From Archaeoglobaceae archaeon (GTDB taxonomy: Archaea; Halobacteriota; Archaeoglobi; Archaeoglobales; Archaeoglobaceae), in the NCBI GenBank assembly GCA_027066965.1, contig JAMOMT010000139.1:1-30773 (forward strand): DNA of 30,773 bases, in the 5' to 3' direction. Positions 23,293 through 30,047 of this stretch are shown here, in pieces. How positions within the stretch are numbered: position 1 is the first letter of the stretch; every line of letters begins with the position of its first letter. The translations under genes and the position numbers were made by a program. Under the pieces are notes generated by a model. It did not search any database, was not told where the DNA came from, and saw only the letters and a program-made list of their open reading frames with translations.

Positions 23293-23788
23293 CGCAACAC
23301 CCCGCACCGGAGACCATAGTAACTATAACGCCCATGGCCGTGCAGGTTTCGAGGCTAACGCCCCTACCAGTTACATCCCAGTGATATTTTGCTTTTTTCA
23401 TGATTTCTCTGGGAAGCCCCTTTCTGCCGAGTCCCATTAAAAATGTTGCGGAGCTAAAGGAACTGACTTCTCTCAAACTGACCCTCTTTTTCGGATCTGG
23501 CTTAGATGTTGTTGCCACGACCTCTCCAAAGTGGGCCGGAATTTTTTCGAGGAGGTGGAACTTTCCCGAGTCGTTCAGCAGTTCGAGGTACTTGCCACCT
23601 TCACCTATGGTCGTATAATCCACGACCTGAGATACGACATCTTCCTCGTTCTTCCAGAAGGGGAAGTCAAGAAGTGCGAGGTGCAGCCCAAAAGCATAGC
23701 AGAGAGGTGCCGCTCTCGCCACGCTCCTCAGGTGTATTTCGTGGAGCCTGAGCTTGTCGTAAGTGTTCACAAGACAGAGAACCTTCAA
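23285..23788 (-). CDS. DUF531-like conserved archaeal protein
   Basis: 167 aa starting MKVLCLVNTYDKLRLHEIHLRSVARAAP, with later YAFGLHLALLDFPF and a C-terminal HWDVTGRGVSLETCTAMGVI. This looks like the DUF531 family of euryarchaea (memory, moderate confidence). GLGRKGLPREI and the C-terminal pattern recall RNA methyltransferases of the SPOUT type, but I cannot confirm that. A perfect GGAGGTG (23794-23800) sets the TTG at 23788 as the start, not the earlier TTG at 23812. It overlaps kptA by 8 bases, so the two are translated together, which hints at RNA processing. Confidence 0.7.
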   Translation of the reverse strand: MKVLCLVNTYDKLRLHEIHLRSVARAAPLCYAFGLHLALLDFPFWKNEEDVVSQVVDYTTIGEGGKYLELLNDSGKFHLLEKIPAHFGEVVATTSKPDPKKRVSLREVSSFSSATFLMGLGRKGLPREIMKKAKYHWDVTGRGVSLETCTAMGVIVTMVSGAGCCDG

Positions 23789-23821
23789 CTCTGCACCTCC
23801 GTTGATATCCAACGAAGCTCG

Positions 23822-24235
23822 CTAAATTCCTTTTTCGAACACTGCAGCGAGCAAAAGGACGATTGAGAGAGCTAAAACTATCAGGATTGCCGTAATTCTG
23901 ACCAACCTCATCAGCCTCTTCTTGCTGTCCTCGGACATTGCAACTACTCTCTTCTTCACAGAACACCCTTCTAAAATGGGAGTTCCATCGAAAACAACCT
24001 CTACTTCGTGTTCTCCGGAAAAGCTCGTTTCGAAGTTGAACTCTCCAAACGTGTTCGTCACTGTTTCTGAGACCTCAATCCCGTCCACTAACAGCTTGAC
24101 CTTCTTGTGTTCTGCAGGAATCCACCTCATCGTCTCCTCGTCGTACCACTGCAAGTAACCCGTTATCCTGACTTTTTCTCCGACAACCGGCCTGGCATCG
24201 CTGAAGTGCAGGCCTGCTATTCTCGTCTTCTTCAT
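23822..24235 (-). CDS. Tail-anchored protein with an Ig-like/carboxypeptidase-regulatory-like domain
   Basis: 137 aa. Residues 1-95 form a beta-rich domain: GEKVRITGYLQWYDEETMRWIPAEHKK, then VKLLVDGIEVSETVTNTFGEFNFE, the typical pattern of a bacterial-Ig or carboxypeptidase regulatory domain used for adhesion or scaffolding. There is no N-terminal signal. A single hydrophobic helix near the C-terminus (ITAILIVLALSIVLLLAAVF) makes it a tail-anchored or reverse-oriented membrane protein; the beta domain would then face the cytoplasm unless inserted otherwise. Start ATG at 24235. 33 bases separate it from the DUF531 start, so it may belong to that operon. Confidence 0.65.
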   Translation of the reverse strand: MKKTRIAGLHFSDARPVVGEKVRITGYLQWYDEETMRWIPAEHKKVKLLVDGIEVSETVTNTFGEFNFETSFSGEHEVEVVFDGTPILEGCSVKKRVVAMSEDSKKRLMRLVRITAILIVLALSIVLLLAAVFEKGI

Positions 24236-24346
24236 GGTTTAACTTTTTCTGTCCTTATTCTCATTTTATTGTTTGTGTTTTTATCTCTTCGACACTCCCA
24301 TTATTCACAGCCTAGTTAACAAAGCTAACCAACTCTCACATAGGCG

Positions 24347-25657
24347 TTAAAAAGTAACGAGTTCCTCAGCTGCCCTCCTTGCCTCCTCTACCACCTTCAG
24401 TTCCTCCTCCCTGCTTCCCAAGAAGTACCCTCCCTCCACTACCGGCACGCCGTTCACGAATGTGTAAACGACCGAATTGCTTGCGGAGTAAACAATGTCT
24501 GCAAGTAAGCTGTGGTTGGGGCAGAAAGAAACGGTGTTCAGATCATAGAGTGAGAAGTCTGCAAGGTAGCCCTCATCAATCCTTCCACCCTTTAAACCGA
24601 GAGCCCTGTATCCGTTGAAAGTTGCGGACTCGAAAACGTCCTCTGCTCTGAATTCGGGCATCGACCTGTGAACTTTCTGCAAAAGCACTGCAAATTTCAT
24701 TTCCTCCAGAATACTCAGACTGTTGTTGCTCGCAGCCCCATCCGTCCCTAAGCAAACGTTAACCCCAGCCTTCAGCATCTCGGGGTATCTGAAAATGCCT
24801 GAGCATAGCTTCATGTTACTCACCGGACAGTGGGCCACGTTAACTCCTCTCTTCGCGAGCTGCTCTATCTCCTCGTCGCTCAACCATATGGAGTGAGCTG
24901 CTATCAACCTCTCGCTCAGGAAACCTATCTCGTCGAGGGCCTTAACCACACTCTTACCGTTCTTCTTCTCGAACTCCCTGACCTCTTTCTCGGTTTCCGC
25001 GAGGTGGAAGTGTATAATTGCATCGAACTCCTCAGCTATCTCCACGGCAGCTTTAAGACCTTCAAGGCTCACCGTGTAAGGGGCGTGAGGGCCAACTGAG
25101 GGAATTATCAGACCTCCCATCGAACTGAGGAGTTTGAGGTCCTTTCTAACCCTACTTATCGATTCTTCGAGAATTGAGGAGTCGAAAAAGTCAAAGAAAG
25201 CGGAAGATATGCATGCTCTGATTCCCGTATCCCTGACAGCTTTCGCTATCGATTCGACGTAGAAGTACATGTCAACGAAGGCTGTGCAGCCGCTCTTGAG
25301 CATCTCAACTGCTGCAAGCTTCGTTCCAGCGTAAACGTGCTCGGGTTTTAACTTCTTCTCGAGAGGCCATATCTTCTCCTCGAGCCACTTCATCAGTGGC
25401 ATGTCTTCAGCATAACCCCTGAAAAGTGTCATCGCAGCGTGGGTGTGTGCGTTCACGAAGCCTGGGATTGCAGCAAGCTTCTTTCCGTCGCCACCATCTA
25501 TTACCAGTCCAGTCTTGTCAGCTCGAATGTCTCCAACACCCCTTATAACGCAATCTTCTACGAGAATGTTGCCCTCTATGAAATCTCTGGAAGAGCGAAG
25601 AATTTTCACGTTTTTCACGAACACAGGTTCTGAGATGGACTTTTTCAAACTCCTCAA
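24347..25657 (-). CDS. 5'-methylthioadenosine/S-adenosylhomocysteine/5'-deoxyadenosine deaminase
   Basis: Amidohydrolase that deaminates adenosine-type nucleosides (MTA, SAH or 5'-deoxyadenosine) to the inosine form. Metal ligands are visible: NAHTH (His71, His73), a third His in HFHLAETEKEV, and the Asp in LGTDGAASNN. NAHTHAAMTLFRGYAEDMPLMKWL is a strong family signature. Length 436 aa is normal. TTG at 25657 is the start: GGAGGTGAT lies 3-4 bases before it. It follows the methylthioinosine phosphorylase gene by 43 bases; together they give the archaeal two-step MTA salvage (MTA to MTI to hypoxanthine and methylthioribose-1-phosphate). Which nucleoside is preferred is not readable. Confidence 0.9.
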   Translation of the reverse strand: MRSLKKSISEPVFVKNVKILRSSRDFIEGNILVEDCVIRGVGDIRADKTGLVIDGGDGKKLAAIPGFVNAHTHAAMTLFRGYAEDMPLMKWLEEKIWPLEKKLKPEHVYAGTKLAAVEMLKSGCTAFVDMYFYVESIAKAVRDTGIRACISSAFFDFFDSSILEESISRVRKDLKLLSSMGGLIIPSVGPHAPYTVSLEGLKAAVEIAEEFDAIIHFHLAETEKEVREFEKKNGKSVVKALDEIGFLSERLIAAHSIWLSDEEIEQLAKRGVNVAHCPVSNMKLCSGIFRYPEMLKAGVNVCLGTDGAASNNSLSILEEMKFAVLLQKVHRSMPEFRAEDVFESATFNGYRALGLKGGRIDEGYLADFSLYDLNTVSFCPNHSLLADIVYSASNSVVYTFVNGVPVVEGGYFLGSREEELKVVEEARRAAEELVTF

Positions 25658-25700
25658 GTTATCACCTCCTCCAGCCAGCTCGAGAATGATTTAAACTATT

Positions 25701-26426
25701 TTACATGAGCAGTCTCCTTAAGGCGCCCGAAACTATTTCAAGACTGACTTCAGCGCTAACCTTTGCCCTTCTAACTATTTCCCTGTAGTCCACTTCCTCC
25801 CCTCTGATGCCGTTGGCGTAGTTATCCATTGTGCACACGCAAGCGTAGCCGATTCCAAGTTCTCTTGCAACTGTAGCCTCACTCCCGGCAGTCATTCCAA
25901 CGCAGTCTGCCCAAGATGAAATCACCCTCACCTCTGCCTTCGTTTCGAGCCTCGGCCCTCTGCTCTGAAAGTAAACGGCCTTTTCAAGCAGGTTGTACTT
26001 CCTCTTCTTACAAACTTCCCTCGCAACGTCGATCAGCAAGCTTCTTAGTTTTTCATCAAATCCCGGGGTCACGTGCTCGAGCCTATCGTTAACGGTAGTA
26101 GCGAAGCTGAAGAAGTCGATGTAGTCGTGCGGTATAGCTATTGCTGGCAGTTCAACTTCGCTCTTCAGACACCCAACTGAGCCCATTCCAATTACCTTTC
26201 TAACGCCCAGCTTCTTCAAAGCTGCGAAGTTTGCGGCGTGGTTTATCCTGTGGGGAGGTATATCATTGTTTATTCCATGCCTCCTGAGAAGCGCCACCTC
26301 GAATCCTCCGGCGTACCCTACCTCCAAAACTGCCTTTCCGAACTCCGTTTCTACCTCGACCACTTTAACGTCCTCGAGCACATCCAAGCTCAGTATGTTC
26401 GTACCCCCTGAAACTGCAACTTCCAT
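25701..26426 (-). CDS. 5'-methylthioinosine / purine nucleoside phosphorylase
   Basis: Family-2 (PNP/MTAP) phosphorylase of 241 aa. Characteristic motifs: phosphate/base region PPHRINHAANFAALKKLGV, IGMGSVGCLK, YFQSRGPRLETKAEVR and GMTAGSEATVARELGI, then CTMDNYANG. The GPRLETKAE and GMT..SEA motifs define the family. Methanogen relatives use methylthioinosine. In this operon the neighbour is a nucleoside deaminase, so MTI is the probable substrate. ATG at 26426; a TATA-like element at 26444-26454 lies about 23 bases upstream, so the transcript is leaderless or nearly so. Confidence 0.88.
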   Translation of the reverse strand: MEVAVSGGTNILSLDVLEDVKVVEVETEFGKAVLEVGYAGGFEVALLRRHGINNDIPPHRINHAANFAALKKLGVRKVIGMGSVGCLKSEVELPAIAIPHDYIDFFSFATTVNDRLEHVTPGFDEKLRSLLIDVAREVCKKRKYNLLEKAVYFQSRGPRLETKAEVRVISSWADCVGMTAGSEATVARELGIGYACVCTMDNYANGIRGEEVDYREIVRRAKVSAEVSLEIVSGALRRLLM

Positions 26427-26443
26427 AAAGCTCGATCGAACAA

Positions 26444-26454
26444 CCTATATTTTA
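26444..26454. promoter_or_regulatory. Shared TATA element for the phosphorylase and DUF357 genes
   Basis: CCTATATTTTA is centred at 26449, 23 bases from the minus-strand ATG (26426) and 25 bases from the plus-strand ATG (26474). It reads as TATA in both directions, as does the element at 21575-21585. Confidence 0.45.
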
Positions 26455-26473
26455 CACTGCTCCAGCAACGGTC

Positions 26474-26767
26474 ATGTCAGACTCAGATTCAGACGAACCT
26501 AAATACGAGTCCAAAAACCTAAGTGATGAGCTGAGAGAGGAGACGCTTAAGTGGCTCGAGAGAGCTGAGAAGAGGGTAAAATTGCTGAAAGGTGTAGGGA
26601 ACAAGGGAGAGAAGTTTCTGAAAAACGTGAAAGCGTATCTGCTGGATTCCAGATGGTTTCTCGAGAAGGGCGATCTGATAAGGGCGTTTGAGTGTGTCGT
26701 TTGGGCATGGGCTTGGATGGAAATAGGAGAAGAAGAGGGTTTCCTCACTTTAAATACTACGCTCTAG
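26474..26767 (+). CDS. DUF357-family small helical protein
   Basis: 97 aa. The C-terminal half YLLDSRWFLEKGDLIRAFECVVWAWAWMEIG matches the signature I recall for DUF357: a helix pair with a Trp-rich end. The N-terminus is acidic (MSDSDSDEP). Members are short archaeal proteins with no known function; the fold suggests a small HEPN- or TPR-like helical hairpin. ATG at 26474 lies 25 bases after the shared TATA element, a leaderless start. It is divergent from the phosphorylase gene and 50 bases from the end of rpsB (convergent). Confidence 0.8.
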   Translation: MSDSDSDEPKYESKNLSDELREETLKWLERAEKRVKLLKGVGNKGEKFLKNVKAYLLDSRWFLEKGDLIRAFECVVWAWAWMEIGEEEGFLTLNTTL

Positions 26768-26817
26768 AAACCAAAAGATTGCAAGATAATAAACGCAAAT
26801 AATAAGTAGCGAAAAAA

Positions 26818-27441
26818 TCAGATTTCCGCCTCGAAGTCGCTCACGGAGTACGGGAAGTCAGAAACTCCTCTGTTCTTCAAAACTTCCCTCGCGAGCAGCC
26901 AGTAAACGAGAGCTAAAGCTTTTCTACCCTTGTTGTTCGTTGGTATTACGAGGTCAACGTTTGCAGCAGAGTTGTTGGAGTCACAGAGTGCTACAACTGG
27001 TATCCCAACGTCCGTCGCCTCCTGAACCGCCTGACTGTCTATGGCCGGGTCAGTAACAAGCACGACATCTGGCTCAGTATAGCACCTCAGCATGGGGTTC
27101 GTGAGTGTTCCCGGAACGAACCTGCCAACCCTGTACTCCGCCCCGGTAACCTTTGAGAACATCATCGCCGGCTTTTGACCGTACTGCCTTGCAGAAACGA
27201 CGAGAACTTTCGAAGGTTCGAACCTTGCGAGAAACTTGCCGGCTATTCTCAACCTCTCGTCGAGCTGCCTTATGTCTAGGACATAAAGCCCGTCGGGTCT
27301 GACCTTGTAGATGAACCTCTTCATGTCTCCCGTTTTCACCTGAGTGCCTATGTGCACTCCAGCAGCCAGATACTCGTCAGGAGATATCAAGTACTCATAA
27401 ATCTCCTCGCTTTTACCCTCATCCCTGTCCTTTACCATCAT
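26818..27441 (-). CDS. rpsB: 30S ribosomal protein uS2
   Basis: Core small-subunit protein. YLAAGVHIGTQVKTGDMKRFIY and ALCDSNNSAANVDLVIPTNNKGRKALAL are the archaeal uS2 signatures. Length 207 aa is normal. Two ATGs (27441 and 27438) are adjacent; GGGGGATTAGG precedes the first. It is the last gene of the eL18-uL13-uS9-rpoN-rpoK-uS2 run, 73 bases after rpoK. In many archaea an enolase gene separates rpoK from uS2; here it is absent. Confidence 0.97.
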   Translation of the reverse strand: MMVKDRDEGKSEEIYEYLISPDEYLAAGVHIGTQVKTGDMKRFIYKVRPDGLYVLDIRQLDERLRIAGKFLARFEPSKVLVVSARQYGQKPAMMFSKVTGAEYRVGRFVPGTLTNPMLRCYTEPDVVLVTDPAIDSQAVQEATDVGIPVVALCDSNNSAANVDLVIPTNNKGRKALALVYWLLAREVLKNRGVSDFPYSVSDFEAEI

Positions 27442-27507
27442 CCTAATCCCCCTTTTCTTCAGTACCCTCCAGCCTCAAACCACAAACATATTAACGTTTC
27501 TGTGAGC

Positions 27508-27531
27508 GGAGCGACTAAAAAAGGTCGCTCC
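27508..27531 (-). terminator. Perfect 8-bp hairpin over the rpoK stop codon
   Basis: GGAGCGAC and GTCGCTCC form a perfect 8-bp stem around an 8-base loop that contains the rpoK stop codon TAG and a run of six T. It is a candidate terminator or processing site between rpoK and rpsB. Confidence 0.4.
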
Positions 27532-27787
27532 TCTCGAGCCACACGAACCTGTCTTTCCTCCTCTTCACGGTTATGGGGATAACCCCCCTTTCGAACTCCT
27601 CCCTCGCTATTTCGAGGGGATCCGTGCTCTCCGTGTCTATCAACACGGGAGCGCCCATCGCTATTTGTAGGGCTCTCGCTCCAATTATTCGAGCCCTCTC
27701 AAAACGCGTGTAGTCGAACGGAAACAACCTTTTGCCAGATGAGACTGACGTGCGTACCACCTCCGGAGGCCACAGGGCGGCTCCCAC
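27515..27787 (-). CDS. rpoK: RNA polymerase subunit Rpo6 (RpoK)
   Basis: Archaeal homolog of omega/Rpb6, which helps assemble the polymerase. The core RFERARIIGARALQIAMGAPVLID and EFERGVIPITVKRRKDRFVWL is unmistakable. Usual length is 55-80 aa; the reading here gives 90, with about 20 extra N-terminal residues of low conservation. The drawn start is GTG at 27787, only 10 bases from the tRNA-Pro end; GGAGGTGGT at 27758-27766 has no ATG/GTG/TTG at the right distance downstream, so the true start is open. Part of the ribosomal protein/RNA polymerase cluster. Confidence 0.9.
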   Translation of the reverse strand: MGAALWPPEVVRTSVSSGKRLFPFDYTRFERARIIGARALQIAMGAPVLIDTESTDPLEIAREEFERGVIPITVKRRKDRFVWLERSDLF

Positions 27788-27797
27788 GTAAAAAAAG

Positions 27798-27871
27798 TGG
27801 GGCCGCCGAGATTTGAACTCGGGTCACGGCGTCCCGAACGCCGCAGGATCACCAGGCTACCCCACGGCCCC
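27798..27871 (-). tRNA. tRNA-Pro (anticodon CGG)
   Basis: Acceptor GGGGCCG/CGGCCCC with discriminator A, no encoded CCA. The anticodon stem CGGCG/CGCCG encloses the loop TTCGGGA, giving anticodon CGG. The T arm reads CCGAG-TTCAAAT-CTCGG. 74 bases, no intron. The first 15 bases are also the last codons and stop of rpoN; rpoK begins about 10 bases after its 3' end. Confidence 0.95.
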
Positions 27872-28057
27872 TCTAAAGCCTGCAAACTCCTCTATCACGG
27901 ACTTGTGAGTCAGAAACATCCTCCTACAGCAGTACCTTTCAATTCCGAGTTCGTCAAGAGCCTCCTTCGGACTCTTACCTTCTTCAAGTTTCTTCTTGTA
28001 CTCCTCCCACAGGTGACCTATCACAGCCCCACACGTAAAGCAGCGAACGGGAAACAT
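27857..28057 (-). CDS. rpoN: RNA polymerase subunit Rpo10 (RpoN)
   Basis: Small zinc-binding polymerase subunit, homolog of Rpb10. The zinc-site cysteines are visible: CFTCG near residue 6-10 and the adjacent pair in YCCRRMF. 66 aa, slightly longer than most because of the C-terminal FAGFRGAVG. ATG at 28057 is preceded by GGTGA. The last 15 bases (GGG GCC GTG GGG and part of the stop) overlap the 5' end of tRNA-Pro. It starts 5 bases after the uS9 stop codon. Confidence 0.95.
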   Translation of the reverse strand: MFPVRCFTCGAVIGHLWEEYKKKLEEGKSPKEALDELGIERYCCRRMFLTHKSVIEEFAGFRGAVG

Positions 28058-28061
28058 GAAA

Positions 28062-28460
28062 TCACCTGTAAGAGGTCTGTCTCCTCTTTCTCGCTCCCCT
28101 GCCACCCTGTTTCTTCGGCTCTTTCCTCCTCACGTCGTTGACGAGCAAAGACCTGTCGTACTCGAGGTAAACCTTCCTCAGTTCCTCGTCTCCGCTCCAC
28201 TCCACAAGACCTCTCGCTATCGCAGTTCTTGCTGCCTCGGCCTGGGCCATGAAGCCTCCACCATTCACTGTAACGTCGATGTCAACCATCTCAGCGAGCT
28301 TCTTCGCCATTATGAGGGGCTCCATGATAACCATCCTCGCCATTTCAGGCTGAATTATCTCCACTGGAACCTTGTTTATCCTAACTCTCCCCTTTCCGTC
28401 TCTTATTCTAGCCCTTGCAACTGCCGTCTTTCTCTTACCACTCGTGAGCACGATCTTCAT
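28062..28460 (-). CDS. rpsI: 30S ribosomal protein uS9
   Basis: 132 aa. SGKRKTAVARARIRDGKGRVRINK at the start and the C-terminal KKQGGRGARKRRQTSYR are typical of uS9, whose basic tail reaches the P-site tRNA. The VTVNGGGFMAQAEAARTAIARGLV stretch is the conserved core. ATG at 28460, AGGTGAG about 5 bases upstream. Sits between uL13 (14 bases) and rpoN (4 bases) in the cluster. Confidence 0.97.
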   Translation of the reverse strand: MKIVLTSGKRKTAVARARIRDGKGRVRINKVPVEIIQPEMARMVIMEPLIMAKKLAEMVDIDVTVNGGGFMAQAEAARTAIARGLVEWSGDEELRKVYLEYDRSLLVNDVRRKEPKKQGGRGARKRRQTSYR

Positions 28461-28474
28461 AAGCTCACCTCATT

Positions 28475-28951
28475 TCAGGCCTCAACCTCAATCTTGTAAC
28501 CAAGGTACTCGCTAACCTCACCGAGCGTTACGTACTTCTCGGCTTTAGAAACTTTCTCAAGCAAGGCCTGTTCGACCTTCTCAGCCTTAGCGTTTTTGAG
28601 TTTTTCAGGCACGCCGACGAAGACCCTGAGGTTCTTCAAAGCCTCTCTACCTCTCCTGTTCTTCGGCAGCATTCCTCTAACAGTCCTCTTGAAAATTCTC
28701 TCCGGATGTCTTGGGAAATAGGGGCCCTTCTCCTTGCTCCCCCTCTCGTACTTCTCCCTATACTTTTCGAAGACCATCTGCCTGTCTCCCGTTATGACGA
28801 CTTTCTCAGCATTCACGACCACTATCTTTTCTCCGTTGAGCAGGCTTTTGGCAATTATGCTGCAGAGCCTGCCGAGAATGTGCCCCTCAGCATTAATAAC
28901 CCTGTAATCCTTACCAAGGAGTTTAAGAGCTCTATCAACGTTTACGCTCAT
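28475..28951 (-). CDS. rplM: 50S ribosomal protein uL13
   Basis: 158 aa. INAEGHILGRLCSIIAKSLLNGEKIVVVNAEKV is the conserved N-terminal signature and RTVRGMLPKNRRGREALKNLRVFVG the second. Starts at ATG 28951, with AGGTGGTAGG just upstream. Follows eL18 by 20 bases and precedes uS9 by 14. Confidence 0.97.
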   Translation of the reverse strand: MSVNVDRALKLLGKDYRVINAEGHILGRLCSIIAKSLLNGEKIVVVNAEKVVITGDRQMVFEKYREKYERGSKEKGPYFPRHPERIFKRTVRGMLPKNRRGREALKNLRVFVGVPEKLKNAKAEKVEQALLEKVSKAEKYVTLGEVSEYLGYKIEVEA

Positions 28952-28971
28952 CCTACCACCTCAAAACTTCA

Positions 28972-29328
28972 TCAGCATATTATTCTGAACGGGCCCTCGC
29001 TCTCCGCAGCCTCCTCGAGGCTGAGACACTTCCCGCCCGCCTCTTCTATTTTCCTCCTCGCTGTTTCCGAGAAAGAGAGGGCTGCGACCTTTATCGGCTT
29101 CGTCACCTCTCCCCCTCCAAGTACCTTCCCTGGGACTACTGCCGTCTCTCCGTCAAGAAGGTACTTCTCGATCTTGGAAACGTTTACCTGTGCGTATAGT
29201 TTTCTCGGTTTAGCGAGCCTCTTGGCTATGTCTTTCCAAAGGGGTTTGTCCTTTGCAATCAGCACATCAATAAGCCTGACGAGGTTTGGATCTGTCTTCC
29301 TCTTCTGCAGCTTTCTAACCTTGCTCAT
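28972..29328 (-). CDS. 50S ribosomal protein eL18
   Basis: 118 aa. The archaeal/eukaryotic L18e family is shown by KRKTDPNLVRLIDVLI near the start, VPGKVLGGGEVTKPIKVAALSFSETARRKIEEAGG, and the C-terminal GPFRII. ATG at 29328 is preceded by GAGGTGGTG. It is the first gene of the cluster in this window. In most euryarchaea rpoD lies immediately upstream; here a divergent thiE is found instead. Confidence 0.95.
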   Translation of the reverse strand: MSKVRKLQKRKTDPNLVRLIDVLIAKDKPLWKDIAKRLAKPRKLYAQVNVSKIEKYLLDGETAVVPGKVLGGGEVTKPIKVAALSFSETARRKIEEAGGKCLSLEEAAESEGPFRIIC

Positions 29329-29423
29329 AGCACCACCTCATAGCTAATCGTAAACGTGAAACCGACAGCCCGCTGAGTGAGCTGATTCGGTGGGTATTTA
29401 AAGATAACTGTAGAAGGAGAGGC

Positions 29424-30047
29424 ATGCACCCAAAGCTGCCGAAGTGGCCCTTCCTCTACGTGATAACGGACGACAAAGTACACAAACACGTCGAGGTTGC
29501 TGAAGGAGCTTTAGAGGCAGGGGTTAAGGTCATACAGTACAGGGAGAAAAAGAAAGATGGTGGAGAAATGTACCGAGAGGCGAAAGAGGTCAAAGAACTC
29601 TGCGAGAGTTACGATGCCTTGTTCATAGTTGACGACAGGCTCGACATAGCGATGGCGGTTGAGGCTGACGGAGTTCACTTAGGTCAAGACGACTTGCCTT
29701 ACGAGAGAGCGAGGGAGCTTTTTTCCGGAATTTTGGGCGTTTCAGTCAAAACAGTGGAACAGGCGAAGAGAGCTGAGGCTTTTGCAGATTACTTAGGCGC
29801 AGGATCCGTTTTTCCAACGAAGACAAAGGACAGCAGGGTAATAGGAGTCGAGGGGTTGAAGAAGATAGTTGAGAGCGTGAAAGTTCCCGTCGTTGGGATT
29901 GGCGGAATAAACGCCGAGAACGTTGGAGAGGTTGTGAAAGCTGGAGCTTCCCCGGCAGTCGTCTCAGCGGTCGCTCACGCGAAAGACGTCAAAAAAGCAG
30001 CTGGGGAGTTGATAAGGGCGATAGAGGGGGCAGTCAGGTCTGTTTAG
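29424..30047 (+). CDS. thiE: Thiamine phosphate synthase
   Basis: Joins the pyrimidine (HMP-PP) and thiazole phosphate to give thiamine phosphate. TIM-barrel protein with YVITDD near the start, VIQYREKKKDGGEMY (pyrophosphate binding), LFIVDDRLDIAMAVEADGVHLGQDDL, GSVFPTKTKDS, and the phosphate-binding GIGGINAENV. Length 207 aa matches ThiE. ATG at 29424. Its 3' end overlaps that of the convergent acylphosphatase-like gene by 4 bases. The product supplies the cofactor of acetolactate synthase at the other end of the window, though no operon link exists. Confidence 0.95.
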   Translation: MHPKLPKWPFLYVITDDKVHKHVEVAEGALEAGVKVIQYREKKKDGGEMYREAKEVKELCESYDALFIVDDRLDIAMAVEADGVHLGQDDLPYERARELFSGILGVSVKTVEQAKRAEAFADYLGAGSVFPTKTKDSRVIGVEGLKKIVESVKVPVVGIGGINAENVGEVVKAGASPAVVSAVAHAKDVKKAAGELIRAIEGAVRSV

